From Streptomyces sp. NRRL S-340 (GTDB lineage: Bacteria; Actinomycetota; Actinomycetes; Streptomycetales; Streptomycetaceae), in contig NZ_JOIY01000049.1 in the NCBI RefSeq assembly GCF_000720185.1, positions 12,291 through 76,290 of the forward strand: DNA of 64,000 nucleotides. The letters are read 5' to 3'. Of this stretch, positions 9,219-17,486 are shown in pieces. The first letter of the stretch is position 1. Each line of letters begins with the position of its first letter. The translations under genes and the position numbers were made by a program. The notes beneath the pieces were generated by a model. It had not been told where the DNA came from. It did no database searches and worked only from the letters and a program-made list of their open reading frames with translations.

Positions 9219-9848
9219 GGTACTTCCTCCTGGGGTTGATCGCGGGCGGGGCAAGACGATGTGAGCAGGTGGTCCGTCACTGTGGCGGGCTGGACCGCCA
9301 CGGTCGGTAGGCGGCGGCGCGGGCCCGTCACGGTCGCACGCTGGTCCTCCGCAAGGTGGACAGGCCGACGCGAGACGGACAGGCCGACGTGAGACGGACA
9401 GGCCGACGTGAGACGGACAGGCCGACGTGAGACGGACAGGCCGACGTGAGACGGACAGGCCGACGTGACAGTGGCTGGGCATGCCAGGACGGGCCGGGAG
9501 ACGCTGTGGCGGCCAGCGCCGGGCAGGGGCGGTGCCGCCCGGTGTCCTTCGGTCTCCACCGGTTCCTGCCGGTGCCTGCCAGTGCCTGCCAGTGCCTGCC
9601 GGGTGGCACGACGACCGGGGAGCACCGAGGGGTCCGCGTGCCCGGCTCGCCGGCCTGATACCCGTCGAGATCGCCGGGACGGGACCACCGTGCGCTCCGT
9701 ACGCCGGACCGAAGGCGACGCTCCCGGGCGCGGCGCCCGGCGTCGGCGGCGCCTCGCCGCGCGCCGTGGGGAGCGTGGCGAGGCGGTGACGTCCGGCCAG
9801 TCGCAGGTGGCCTGGCAAGATCCCGGCGCACGGGACGCCGAGGACGGG
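9219..9848. other. Intergenic region upstream of the secreted protease gene
   Basis: Apart from the 19-bp repeat and short TGCCTGCCAG repeats I see no gene. The Arg-rich frames across it are repeat-driven and lack ribosome binding sites. Confidence 0.5.
9361..9474. repeat. 19-bp tandem repeat, about six copies
   Basis: The unit CAGGCCGACGTGAGACGGA repeats head to tail from 9361 to 9455, the first copy differing at one base, and a sixth copy (9456-9474) diverges at its end. A shorter run of TGCCTGCCAG units lies near 9570-9600. The repeat sits in the 630-base gap 9219-9848 upstream of the frameshifted protease gene. There are no unique spacers, so it is not a CRISPR array. Nineteen bases is not a multiple of three, which argues against coding. 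Confidence 0.85.
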
Positions 9849-10406
9849 TTACTTCGAGGTCCTGATCTCCACGAGCATGTGGTCGCGGCCCTCCGGGTCC
9901 GCCGACTCGCCCACCGGCGTCCAGCTGTTCTTGTTGATCTCGTAGGACTTCTCCTCGCTGCCCACGGTCATGTCGACCGTGGTGGAGTAGTCGTTGCCCC
10001 TGATCGAGAAGACGGCGGGGATCTCCAGGGTCAGCCAGCCCTCGTTGCCGACGGTGTTGAAACAGATCTTGTCGGCCTTGTCCCGGGCCAGAAGCTCCAA
10101 CTGCCCCGTTCCGGTGACGCAGTCGGCGAGCGTGATGTGGCCGTCGCCGCGCTTGAGGACGATGTTCCGCTCCGCCAGGATCTTGTCGGCCTGGGGGTAG
10201 TCGAAGTTCTCCACGGCATAGCCGGGGGCGTCCCCAGCGACCAGCGCGGCGGTGTCGGCGGCCTCTGCGGTGCCCGCACCCGAGCCCTGCGCGCCGCCGG
10301 CCACCGCGGTCCAGGCCAGCGCGCCGCCGACGGCGGCGGCGGCGAGTACCCGTACCGTGAGCCGCATTCTCCGCGACTTTCCGGCGTCGGTGCTGATTTC
10401 CTTCAT
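9849..10406 (-). CDS. Small secreted protein, unknown function
   Basis: A 185-residue exported protein that I do not recognise. The basic start MKEISTDAGKSRRMRLTVRV leads into a hydrophobic core (LAAAAVGGALAWTAVA) and an Ala-rich cleavage region, a Sec signal. The mature part (about residues 45-185) has two Cys (in TLADCVTG and DKICFNTVG), which could pair outside the cell, and ends HMLVEIRTSK. Its single-domain, beta-rich look resembles small secreted Streptomyces proteins. The start was chosen for the signal peptide; further upstream frame lacks sense. Divergent from the ALF-repeat gene across a 502-base gap. Confidence 0.7.
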   Translation of the reverse strand: MKEISTDAGKSRRMRLTVRVLAAAAVGGALAWTAVAGGAQGSGAGTAEAADTAALVAGDAPGYAVENFDYPQADKILAERNIVLKRGDGHITLADCVTGTGQLELLARDKADKICFNTVGNEGWLTLEIPAVFSIRGNDYSTTVDMTVGSEEKSYEINKNSWTPVGESADPEGRDHMLVEIRTSK

Positions 10407-10908
10407 TGCATCCCCAATTCCGTAGCCACCGCCCGGGCCTGAAAAAACACCGGTTCCGAAACCGGTCGCCCAGACCCGTCGCGGACAGGGGAAGCCGCAC
10501 ACACGAAATGAAAGCCCCCCTCGCGCACCCTCGGCACGCCTCCGCGACGCACTGCCCGAACCCCCGGTGATCGTCATCGGCCCTGGCATCCCAGCACGGT
10601 GACGCACCCACGTCCAGCGCCGTGAACTGCCCATACCCGGACATTGAAAGCAAGCTCGCGGTGACCTGCGTCACGCCGGGAAAGGGCCGCAGGTGCTGAC
10701 GTCACGATTTCATGGAGAAAGGTGCCGGATCGTCACATCCTCATGATTCGATGCACTGTTGCCGTATTGGTGGGCACAACTTCCCCGGATTTTCGAGCAT
10801 GTTGATACTGTCCACGAATTGTGGCGGGGGCCGGTCCACGGAGCCGCCGTCCGTCACGGCGCGAAATCCGACACGTCACCGCATCATTCGTAGAAGGGCA
10901 AGCCCCGC
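10407..10908. other. Divergent intergenic region
   Basis: No gene visible. The part from about 10690 to 10830 is clearly AT-richer than its surroundings and probably holds the promoter of the ALF-repeat gene; I cannot assign -35/-10 boxes with certainty. Confidence 0.5.
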
Positions 10909-13900
10909 ATGCAGACAGCTTTCTGGAGCAGACGCCGCGTCCTCGGCGCGCTCGCGGCCGCGACCGCTGTCGCCGCCACCCCCTCGGTCCTGCGGCCGGC
11001 CACCGCCGCGGCCGCCGAGACGGGAGGGGCCGACCCGGTGCCGCTGCCGGACACCGAGCGCGCCAAGGCCGTCCGCGCGTGGCTGACCGGCGGCAAGGGC
11101 GTCAAGGCCGCCGCCACCACGGCCCTGTGCGGGACCGACACCGAGATCCGGACCTTCCTCGCCGAGACGCTGCCGCAGCAGACCGTGCAGGACAACCGGG
11201 TCGCGATCGTCCGCAGTCTGGACCGTGCGGGCAAGGGCCTGCGCCGTGAGGCCGTCGCCGCCCTGGACAACGGCGACGAGGCGATAGCCGGCTTCCTCTC
11301 GAAGGGCTTCGCCCCCGCCATCCTGGAGGATTTCCAGGTCGCCACCAGCATCGTCGCGTCCACCGGTGACAAGGGCGTGGTGCGTGCTGCCAACGCCGCC
11401 CTCGATGCCGGCACCGAGCCGGCGCTCCTCGCCTTCCTCGCCGACAAGCAGTACGACGCGCGGCTGGAGGACACCCGGGTCCAGGTCAGCGTCATGCTGA
11501 TGACGGGCGGTCCGGAGGTGCAGAAGTACGCGGACCGCGCGCTCAGCGGCACCGCGAAGGACGTCGAGTGGTTCATCGAGACCGGCCAGCACATCGCGCG
11601 CGCCCGCGACCAGGAGTCGGCGACCATCGAGGAGCTGGTGGCCGTCGTCGAGCGCGAGGGCAAGCGCGCCGAACGCGAGACGAACCTGGCCATCGAGGCC
11701 GGAGCGCGCGCCGAGACCGCCGCCGCCAAGGCCAAGGAGGCCGCCGAGAAGGCCGCCGCCGAGGCCGCCGCCGCCCAGAGCGACGTGCAGAAGTCAGGGG
11801 CCGCGGCCCGCAAGGCGGCGAGCGCGGCGAAGGGCGCGGCCGACGCCGCCCGCAACGCCGTCAACGCCTCCAACGCGGCCGTGCAGGCCTCCCGCCGTGC
11901 CTCCTGGGCCGCCGCGGGCGCCGCCCAGGCCGCCGCGAAGGCCGGCAACGCCGCCGCCCGCGCCTACAACGCCGCGATCGCCGCGTCCAAGGACGCCGGC
12001 AAGGCGCAGGACGCCAAGAACGCCGCGGTCGCCGCCCGCAACGCCGCGGCCAAGGCCCGCAGCGCCGCCGCAGCGGCGGACAAGGCGGCCCTCGCCGGCG
12101 ACGCGGCCTCGGACGCCGGCCTGGCCGCCGCCTCCGCCGCCCGCAACTCGGCCGCCGCCGCGACCGCCGCCGCCCAGGCCGCCGTCTCCGCCGGTGCCGC
12201 CCAGGCGGAGGCCGCCGAGGCCAAGCGCCAGGCCGCCATCGCCACCAGCGCCGCCAACCGCGCCACCAACGCCGCCTCCGCCGCCCAGGCCCTGGCGACC
12301 GCCGCCGCCAAGGCGGCCCGTACCGCCCGCGACGCCGCCAACTCCGCCGCCGCCCACGCCGACAAGGCCGCGGACGCCGCCGAGGAGGCCGTGAAGTACG
12401 CGGGTCAGGCCGTCGACTACGCCAACAAGTCGACCGCCCACGCCGCGGAGGCCGTGAAGGCCGCCAACACCGCCACCCAGGCCGTCAGCGACGCCCTGGA
12501 GGTGGAGAAGAACGCCCGCGCCGCCGAGGCGCAGACCCTGGAGCAGGACAAGCAGCAGGCCATCGAGGAGGCCCGGCAGCTCGCCGCGATCGAGCAGACC
12601 GAACTCTACGACGTCCGCGAGAAGCGGCTGATGGAGGAGCGCACCACCCAGGCGACCAAGGACCTCATCGCCAAGGCGGAACAGGCGCTGTACTCGGGCG
12701 ACATGGCGGCCGCCGCGACCCTGGGCCGGCAGGCCGCGGTCGCCCTGATGGACGCCCGCGGGGCCAACACCCGGCAGGCCGCCCAGCACGCCCTCGCCGG
12801 CTCCGACGACGACGTCTACGCCTGGATCGACCTCGACCGGGCCCTCGCCCAGACGCAGGACGACCGCGAGACCACCCTCCACGTGGCGACGGTCGGCGGA
12901 CCGAAGGTCGCCGCGGCCGCCGCGGCCGCGCTGGAGAGCGGCGACTCCAAGGCCGTCGGCGACTTCCTCACCGGCGGCATGAAGCGTGCCTCGGACGAGG
13001 ACCTGCGCGTCGCCATCAACAAGATCATCGACGATGACGCGGGCAAGGCCGTCAAGGAGGCCGCCAACAAGGCGCTCGACGAGAACACCACCGAGTCCCT
13101 CAACTACTTCTTCGACCACGACTACCCGCTGGCCGTCCAGGAGGACGACCGGGTCCGGGCTTCCGAGCTGATCAACACCGCGGGCGCCTTCACCAAGGCC
13201 TACGCGGAGGTCGCGCTCGAAGGACCGGCGTGGATGCTGCGCAACTTCATCACCGTGATCCAGTACCGCACGGCGCAGCTCGACTTCGACACCGCCACTC
13301 ACGTCGCCGCCATCCGCGGGGCCATCGCCGCCGCCGCGAAGATCGCGCAGAAGGCGCAGGAGGACGCGGCCCTCGCCTCGAAGGCCGCCGCCGACGCCCG
13401 CAAGGCCGCCGCCGAGGCCCAGGAGTGGGCGCAGAAGGCGCTGGACTCCGCCGCCAAGGCCGAGGACTACGCCCAGCAGGCGCGGGACAACGCCGACGCC
13501 GCCGACAAGTCGGCCGCCGCGGCCCAGGCCTCCGCCAACACGGCGAAGAACGCCGCCGCCACCGCCCGCAGCGCCGCCCGCTCCGCCAACTACTCGGCCA
13601 ACAAGGCCGTCGACTCGGCGCGCGCGGCGCTCGCCTCCTCCGCCGCGGCCCAGCGCTCCGCCGCCGCGGCCCGCGCCGCCGAACTCGCCGCCTCCGCGGA
13701 CGCGAAGGCCGCCGCCGCCGCGTACGCGCAGGCCAAGCAGATCGCCGCAGACAAGAAGCGGGCCGAGGACATCGCAAAGGCCAAGGAGGCCGCGGCCCAG
13801 GCCCAGAAGCTGCGCGACGCCAAGCAGGACCCGGCCAACTCCGACAAGAACAACCAGGTCAACCCGAACGGCACCGCGGACGGCGACGCCGACGAGTGGT

Positions 13901-14292
13901 GGAACGACGCCCAGTTCTACGCGGACGCCGCCAACGCGATCAGCGTCGGCGCCGGGTTCCTGTCGGCCGGCTGCGCCCTCGCCGCCATCGTCTTCCCGCC
14001 GGCCCTCGGCGCGGCCGGCTTCTTCGCCGGCGTCTCCGCGGGCGCGGGCGCCCTCGGCACCCTCTTCACGGGCATCGAGCACGGCTTCACCAGCAGCGCC
14101 TTCTGGGAGTCCGCCGCCGGCACCGGCCTGAGCCTGGTCTCCTTCGGCGCCTACAAGTGGGTCGGCGCCGCTGACAAGGCGCTCGGCGGCGGCCTCGTCA
14201 AGCCCGTCGTCAGCAAGATCACGGACACCGGTGAGGACCTGGTCTCCGGCATCACGAAGGGCCTCAGCGACCTGTGGGGTCTGGCGGCCTGA
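10909..14292 (+). CDS. Large exported ALF-repeat coiled-coil protein
   Basis: A 1127-residue Ala-rich protein. The N-terminus WSRRRVLGALAAATAV is a twin-arginine signal. Two blocks of ALF repeats (short actinobacterial repeats built on AL..G....FL....  and D.R..V), at about residues 40-210 and 590-790, alternate with two very long Ala/Lys/Glu coiled-coil stretches at about 230-570 and 805-960. The C-terminal 170 residues carry a hydrophobic Gly/Ala segment (VGAGFLSAGCALAAIVFPPA) after DEWWNDAQFYADAANA, resembling the pre-toxin region of actinobacterial polymorphic toxins, but no toxin domain follows. The next gene is a secreted endonuclease, which suggests the toxin is encoded separately. Start has GAAGGG upstream. 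Confidence 0.85.
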   Translation: MQTAFWSRRRVLGALAAATAVAATPSVLRPATAAAAETGGADPVPLPDTERAKAVRAWLTGGKGVKAAATTALCGTDTEIRTFLAETLPQQTVQDNRVAIVRSLDRAGKGLRREAVAALDNGDEAIAGFLSKGFAPAILEDFQVATSIVASTGDKGVVRAANAALDAGTEPALLAFLADKQYDARLEDTRVQVSVMLMTGGPEVQKYADRALSGTAKDVEWFIETGQHIARARDQESATIEELVAVVEREGKRAERETNLAIEAGARAETAAAKAKEAAEKAAAEAAAAQSDVQKSGAAARKAASAAKGAADAARNAVNASNAAVQASRRASWAAAGAAQAAAKAGNAAARAYNAAIAASKDAGKAQDAKNAAVAARNAAAKARSAAAAADKAALAGDAASDAGLAAASAARNSAAAATAAAQAAVSAGAAQAEAAEAKRQAAIATSAANRATNAASAAQALATAAAKAARTARDAANSAAAHADKAADAAEEAVKYAGQAVDYANKSTAHAAEAVKAANTATQAVSDALEVEKNARAAEAQTLEQDKQQAIEEARQLAAIEQTELYDVREKRLMEERTTQATKDLIAKAEQALYSGDMAAAATLGRQAAVALMDARGANTRQAAQHALAGSDDDVYAWIDLDRALAQTQDDRETTLHVATVGGPKVAAAAAAALESGDSKAVGDFLTGGMKRASDEDLRVAINKIIDDDAGKAVKEAANKALDENTTESLNYFFDHDYPLAVQEDDRVRASELINTAGAFTKAYAEVALEGPAWMLRNFITVIQYRTAQLDFDTATHVAAIRGAIAAAAKIAQKAQEDAALASKAAADARKAAAEAQEWAQKALDSAAKAEDYAQQARDNADAADKSAAAAQASANTAKNAAATARSAARSANYSANKAVDSARAALASSAAAQRSAAAARAAELAASADAKAAAAAYAQAKQIAADKKRAEDIAKAKEAAAQAQKLRDAKQDPANSDKNNQVNPNGTADGDADEWWNDAQFYADAANAISVGAGFLSAGCALAAIVFPPALGAAGFFAGVSAGAGALGTLFTGIEHGFTSSAFWESAAGTGLSLVSFGAYKWVGAADKALGGGLVKPVVSKITDTGEDLVSGITKGLSDLWGLAA

Positions 14293-14312
14293 TCCCGCCC
14301 GCCCCCTCTTCC

Positions 14313-14338
14313 GGGGCGCCGCCGCCGGGCGGCGCCCC
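14313..14338 (+). terminator. GC stem-loop between ALF protein and endonuclease genes
   Basis: GGGGCGCCGCC and GGCGGCGCCCC form a perfect 11-bp stem with a GCCG loop, 20 bases after the ALF stop and 35 bases before the endonuclease start. It could terminate or attenuate transcription between the two genes, or stabilise the 3' end of the first transcript. Confidence 0.6.
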
Positions 14339-14373
14339 CTTCTCCCCTCCTCTCACGGAAAGTTCCTGTCCCC

Positions 14374-16314
14374 ATGCATGGAATACGTGGCGGGCGCGCG
14401 GCAAGGAGACGCGCCCGCTCGACGGTCCTGACCGTCCTCACCGCCCTGACCCTCCTCACGACGGCCGCGACGAGCCAGGCGGCCGAGCCGCGCGCGACGG
14501 CGAAGGCCCCGTCCGCCGCCAAGTCCACGGCGTCCGGCGCGAGGACCACCGGGTCCAGCAGGTTCGCGGCGGGCTCCGGTGAGGACTGCACCCCCACCGC
14601 GCCGGGCTCCAAGGAGCGCCGCGCTGGTGCCGTCGAGTCCTGTGTGACGGTCGCCCCCGCACCGGTGCGGGCGAAGACCCGCACCGGTGTCGCCGCGCCC
14701 GCCACCACCCTGGCCGCCGCCGGCAGTTGCGACCTCACCAGCCCCGGCACCTACAGCTACGAGCGCTTCTCGTACTGCGTGACCGGCATCAACGTCACCT
14801 ACATCCTGCGCGACAGCAACGCTCGGGAGATCGGGCGCGGCACCCTGGCGGTGTCCACCAGCGCCGGCCTCTCCCCGACCGCGACGACCTGGAACGAGCA
14901 GGTCACGGTCACCATGACCAGCGCCCAAGGCGACGTCGCCGCGCTGAACGCCAAGTTCCGCGCCTCCTGCGACGCCGGCTGCACGGCCACCAAGACCGCG
15001 CCCTGGTACGGCGGCGGCCTCACCCTCGGCCAGACCCTGACCGGTACCGTCACGTACTCCTCGCCCCAGACGGCGGGCTCCTCCGCCTCCTTCTACACGG
15101 CGTACGCGATGTACGTGACGTCCCCGGGCGCGACGGCGACCGACCCGAACGCGTCGTGGAAGAACGCGCGTCAGATCAGGTGCGACGACGCGGTCGGCGG
15201 CACTTCGGTGGCGGGCTGTGCCGTCCCCTCCGTCATGGCCGTCGTGCCGATGAAGGCGACGAGCGCGGACGCGGGCGGCGCCGTGGCCGCCTACGGCTGG
15301 GCCCAGAAGAACCTCGACGGGGCCTGGGGGACGAAGGGCAGGCCGCTGACCCGCTCGACGAGCGGCGTGGCCGGCCGCACCGCCGCCACCTGCACCGGCT
15401 TCACGGCCCAGACCGATCTCGTCGACGCCGACAGTTGCGGCGACTTCCCGTTCGGCGAGGCGAAGGAGGGTGGCGCCGCCGGCAGCCAGTGCGTCCAGGT
15501 GATCCCCAACCTCGGCAACGGCGAATGGGACACCTACATCCTGAACGACGGTCATGCCCTGGACCGTTCCTCACCCTGTGTGCAGGCCCACGTCACGCCC
15601 ACCGAGAAGCAGTTCGCCGACACACAGCTCGCCGGCGGCTTCGCGGACCAGCGGGTGATCGACGCCGACCAGTTCGAGCTGACGGTCTCGACGCCGGACA
15701 CGGGACCGCAGGCCAGCTGCCTGAACGACCAGCCGCCGGCCGGCGCGCTTCCCAACGGTGACGGCTGGTTCAAGAACACCACCGAGCCGGTTGCGCTGGT
15801 CAACCAGACCGACCCGACGAGCGGGCCCGGACAGCGGCCGACCCAGGCGCAGGCCTGCCTGGGGCGGAACACCGGCAGAGGGACCGGAACCAGCGACCCC
15901 GTCACCGGCATGAAGGACGCCGAGGCGTTCAAGAAGGCGAACAACGTCACCTACCAGCTGGCCAGGTGCCATCTCATCGCGAACATCCTCGGCGGACAGG
16001 GCACGAGTGCGCTCACTCGCTACAACCTCGTCCCCTGCTGGCAGTCGGGGATGAACACGGGCACGCCCAGCATGCGGACGTTCGAGACCAAGGCGCAGGA
16101 CCTGATCAAGGGCCCCATCGCCGCTTTCGGAGCGAACGACGCGCTCTTCTACCAGGTGACGCCCGTCTACAAGGACACGAACAGCACCATCCCGACGGGT
16201 GTCACGATGAACGCGACGATCCAACGGGCGGACGGGACGACCGAGGAACTGTTCCCCAACGTCTACGTCACCAACACCTACCAGAACACCGGATCACTCA
16301 ACCTGGGTAACTGA
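14374..16314 (+). CDS. Secreted DNA/RNA non-specific endonuclease (Endonuclease_NS_2-like)
   Basis: A 646-residue exported protein. Residues 1-36 are a Sec signal (ARRRARSTVLTVLTALTLLT...). A Cys-rich beta region (about 115-300) follows, and the C-terminus (about 440-646) resembles the non-specific endonuclease domain found in type VII/polymorphic toxins: RCHLIANILGG with the candidate catalytic His at 533, then YNLVPCW with Asn 551, matching the GHLIA..LGG...NLVP pattern. Here Gly is replaced by Cys 532, which could pair with Cys 555, consistent with an extracellular enzyme. It lies 81 bases after the ALF-repeat gene and 30 bases before a cytosolic DUF1963-like gene, an arrangement suggesting secreted nuclease plus protection. 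Confidence 0.75.
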   Translation: MHGIRGGRAARRRARSTVLTVLTALTLLTTAATSQAAEPRATAKAPSAAKSTASGARTTGSSRFAAGSGEDCTPTAPGSKERRAGAVESCVTVAPAPVRAKTRTGVAAPATTLAAAGSCDLTSPGTYSYERFSYCVTGINVTYILRDSNAREIGRGTLAVSTSAGLSPTATTWNEQVTVTMTSAQGDVAALNAKFRASCDAGCTATKTAPWYGGGLTLGQTLTGTVTYSSPQTAGSSASFYTAYAMYVTSPGATATDPNASWKNARQIRCDDAVGGTSVAGCAVPSVMAVVPMKATSADAGGAVAAYGWAQKNLDGAWGTKGRPLTRSTSGVAGRTAATCTGFTAQTDLVDADSCGDFPFGEAKEGGAAGSQCVQVIPNLGNGEWDTYILNDGHALDRSSPCVQAHVTPTEKQFADTQLAGGFADQRVIDADQFELTVSTPDTGPQASCLNDQPPAGALPNGDGWFKNTTEPVALVNQTDPTSGPGQRPTQAQACLGRNTGRGTGTSDPVTGMKDAEAFKKANNVTYQLARCHLIANILGGQGTSALTRYNLVPCWQSGMNTGTPSMRTFETKAQDLIKGPIAAFGANDALFYQVTPVYKDTNSTIPTGVTMNATIQRADGTTEELFPNVYVTNTYQNTGSLNLGN

Positions 16315-16344
16315 CCCGCCCAGTTCGCGCCAACGGGAGCCTGC

Positions 16345-17388
16345 ATGAGTTTCACCACCCCACCGCGGCCGTTCGACGTCACCGCGCTCTTCCCTCAACT
16401 GGCCCCGCTGGCGCGCATCGCGACCCGGCTGCACCCGCGGCCGGCGTCGCCGACCGTGCACGACAGCTCGGTCGGCGGGCCGCTGCTGTGGCCCGCCGGC
16501 GAGCCCTGGCCGCACTGCGACGAGCCGCACGACCGGAACGCGGCGCCGGTGGTCCACTCCCCGGACGACGTCCGGCTCCTGCGCCGCGACCTCGCGGCAG
16601 CGACCGAGCGGCTGCGTCTCGACCCCGAGGCCCCCGAGGTCACTCCCGAGGAGCGGGAGAACTGGGAGCGGATCAAGGGGGGCCGCCCGTGGTCCGACGG
16701 CCCGGTCCCTCTTCTCCCCGTCGCCCAGCTCTACGCCCGCGACGTCCCCTTCCCGCGCCCCGCCGACGCTGACCTCCTCCAGGTCCTGTGGTGCCCCTTC
16801 GACCACGCGGAACACCCCCATCCCCGGACCGCGCTCTTCTGGCGCTCCGCCGCCACCGTCACCGACGTCCTCGACGCGCCGCCCGAGCCGCCGGTCATCC
16901 AGTCCGCGCACTATCTCCCGGAGCCGTGCCTGCTCTCACCGGAGCAGGTCACCGAATACCCCCACCCCAGGGAGCTGGGCAAGGAGATCCGGGACCAGCT
17001 GGACGACTCCAGCCGCTGGGAGACGATCGATCCCGCGCGGTACGACGCGTACGCGTACGACCCGGGCGAGCTCTACCTCGGCAGCCTCTCCACCGCCCCC
17101 GGCTGGAAGACAGGAGGCTGGTCCCGCTGGGACCCCACCGACCCCGTCGACCGCCCCTGTCCCGAGTGCGGTACCGAGGAGGTCCCGCTCCTCACCATCG
17201 CCTCCTCGGAATGGGACGGCATCAGCAAGTCCTGGATCGCCGAGGAGGAACCGGCGAACCCGGGCCCGCCTCCTCTGGGCGCCCGGGACGGCGACTTCAC
17301 CCGGATCGACATCGTCGGCGGCTACAACCTCCAGCTCCACGCCTGTCCTGCCGACCCGTCCCATCCCCACATCGAGCTGGTCCAGTGA
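16345..17388 (+). CDS. DUF1963-like (YwqG-type) protein, candidate immunity partner
   Basis: A 347-residue protein without signal or membrane segment. Family-type landmarks are SSVGGPLLWPAGEPWPHCDE near the N-terminus, VPLLPVAQLYARDVPFPRP, LQVLWCPFDH, and C-terminally KTGGWSRWDPTDP followed by PCPECGTEEVPLLTIASSEW, where the CPEC pair may bind a metal. DUF1963 proteins have no established biochemical role; some sit beside toxins. It follows the endonuclease gene by 30 bases on the same strand, so co-transcription is likely, and being cytosolic beside a secreted nuclease it is a reasonable immunity candidate. This role is inference only. Confidence 0.65.
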   Translation: MSFTTPPRPFDVTALFPQLAPLARIATRLHPRPASPTVHDSSVGGPLLWPAGEPWPHCDEPHDRNAAPVVHSPDDVRLLRRDLAAATERLRLDPEAPEVTPEERENWERIKGGRPWSDGPVPLLPVAQLYARDVPFPRPADADLLQVLWCPFDHAEHPHPRTALFWRSAATVTDVLDAPPEPPVIQSAHYLPEPCLLSPEQVTEYPHPRELGKEIRDQLDDSSRWETIDPARYDAYAYDPGELYLGSLSTAPGWKTGGWSRWDPTDPVDRPCPECGTEEVPLLTIASSEWDGISKSWIAEEEPANPGPPPLGARDGDFTRIDIVGGYNLQLHACPADPSHPHIELVQ

Positions 17389-17486
17389 CCGGCACGAGCC
17401 CGTAGCGGACCTTCCGGGCGGGAGCCCGGCGGCCGCGGCGGGAAGGGCCGGGGCGACCGCCACGAGAACGTACTGGAACGTTGCGT

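Noticed and set aside
9361..9474. Possible CRISPR array
   Set aside because: Units are contiguous with no unique spacers and no cas genes are in the window.
11794..14082. Very long Gly/Val-rich minus-strand frame opposite the ALF-repeat gene
   Set aside because: It is the antisense shadow of Ala/GCC-rich codons; no ribosome binding site and no family resemblance.
10909..14292. C-terminal toxin domain on the ALF-repeat protein
   Set aside because: The last 170 residues are a hydrophobic pre-toxin-like region only; the nuclease is a separate gene.
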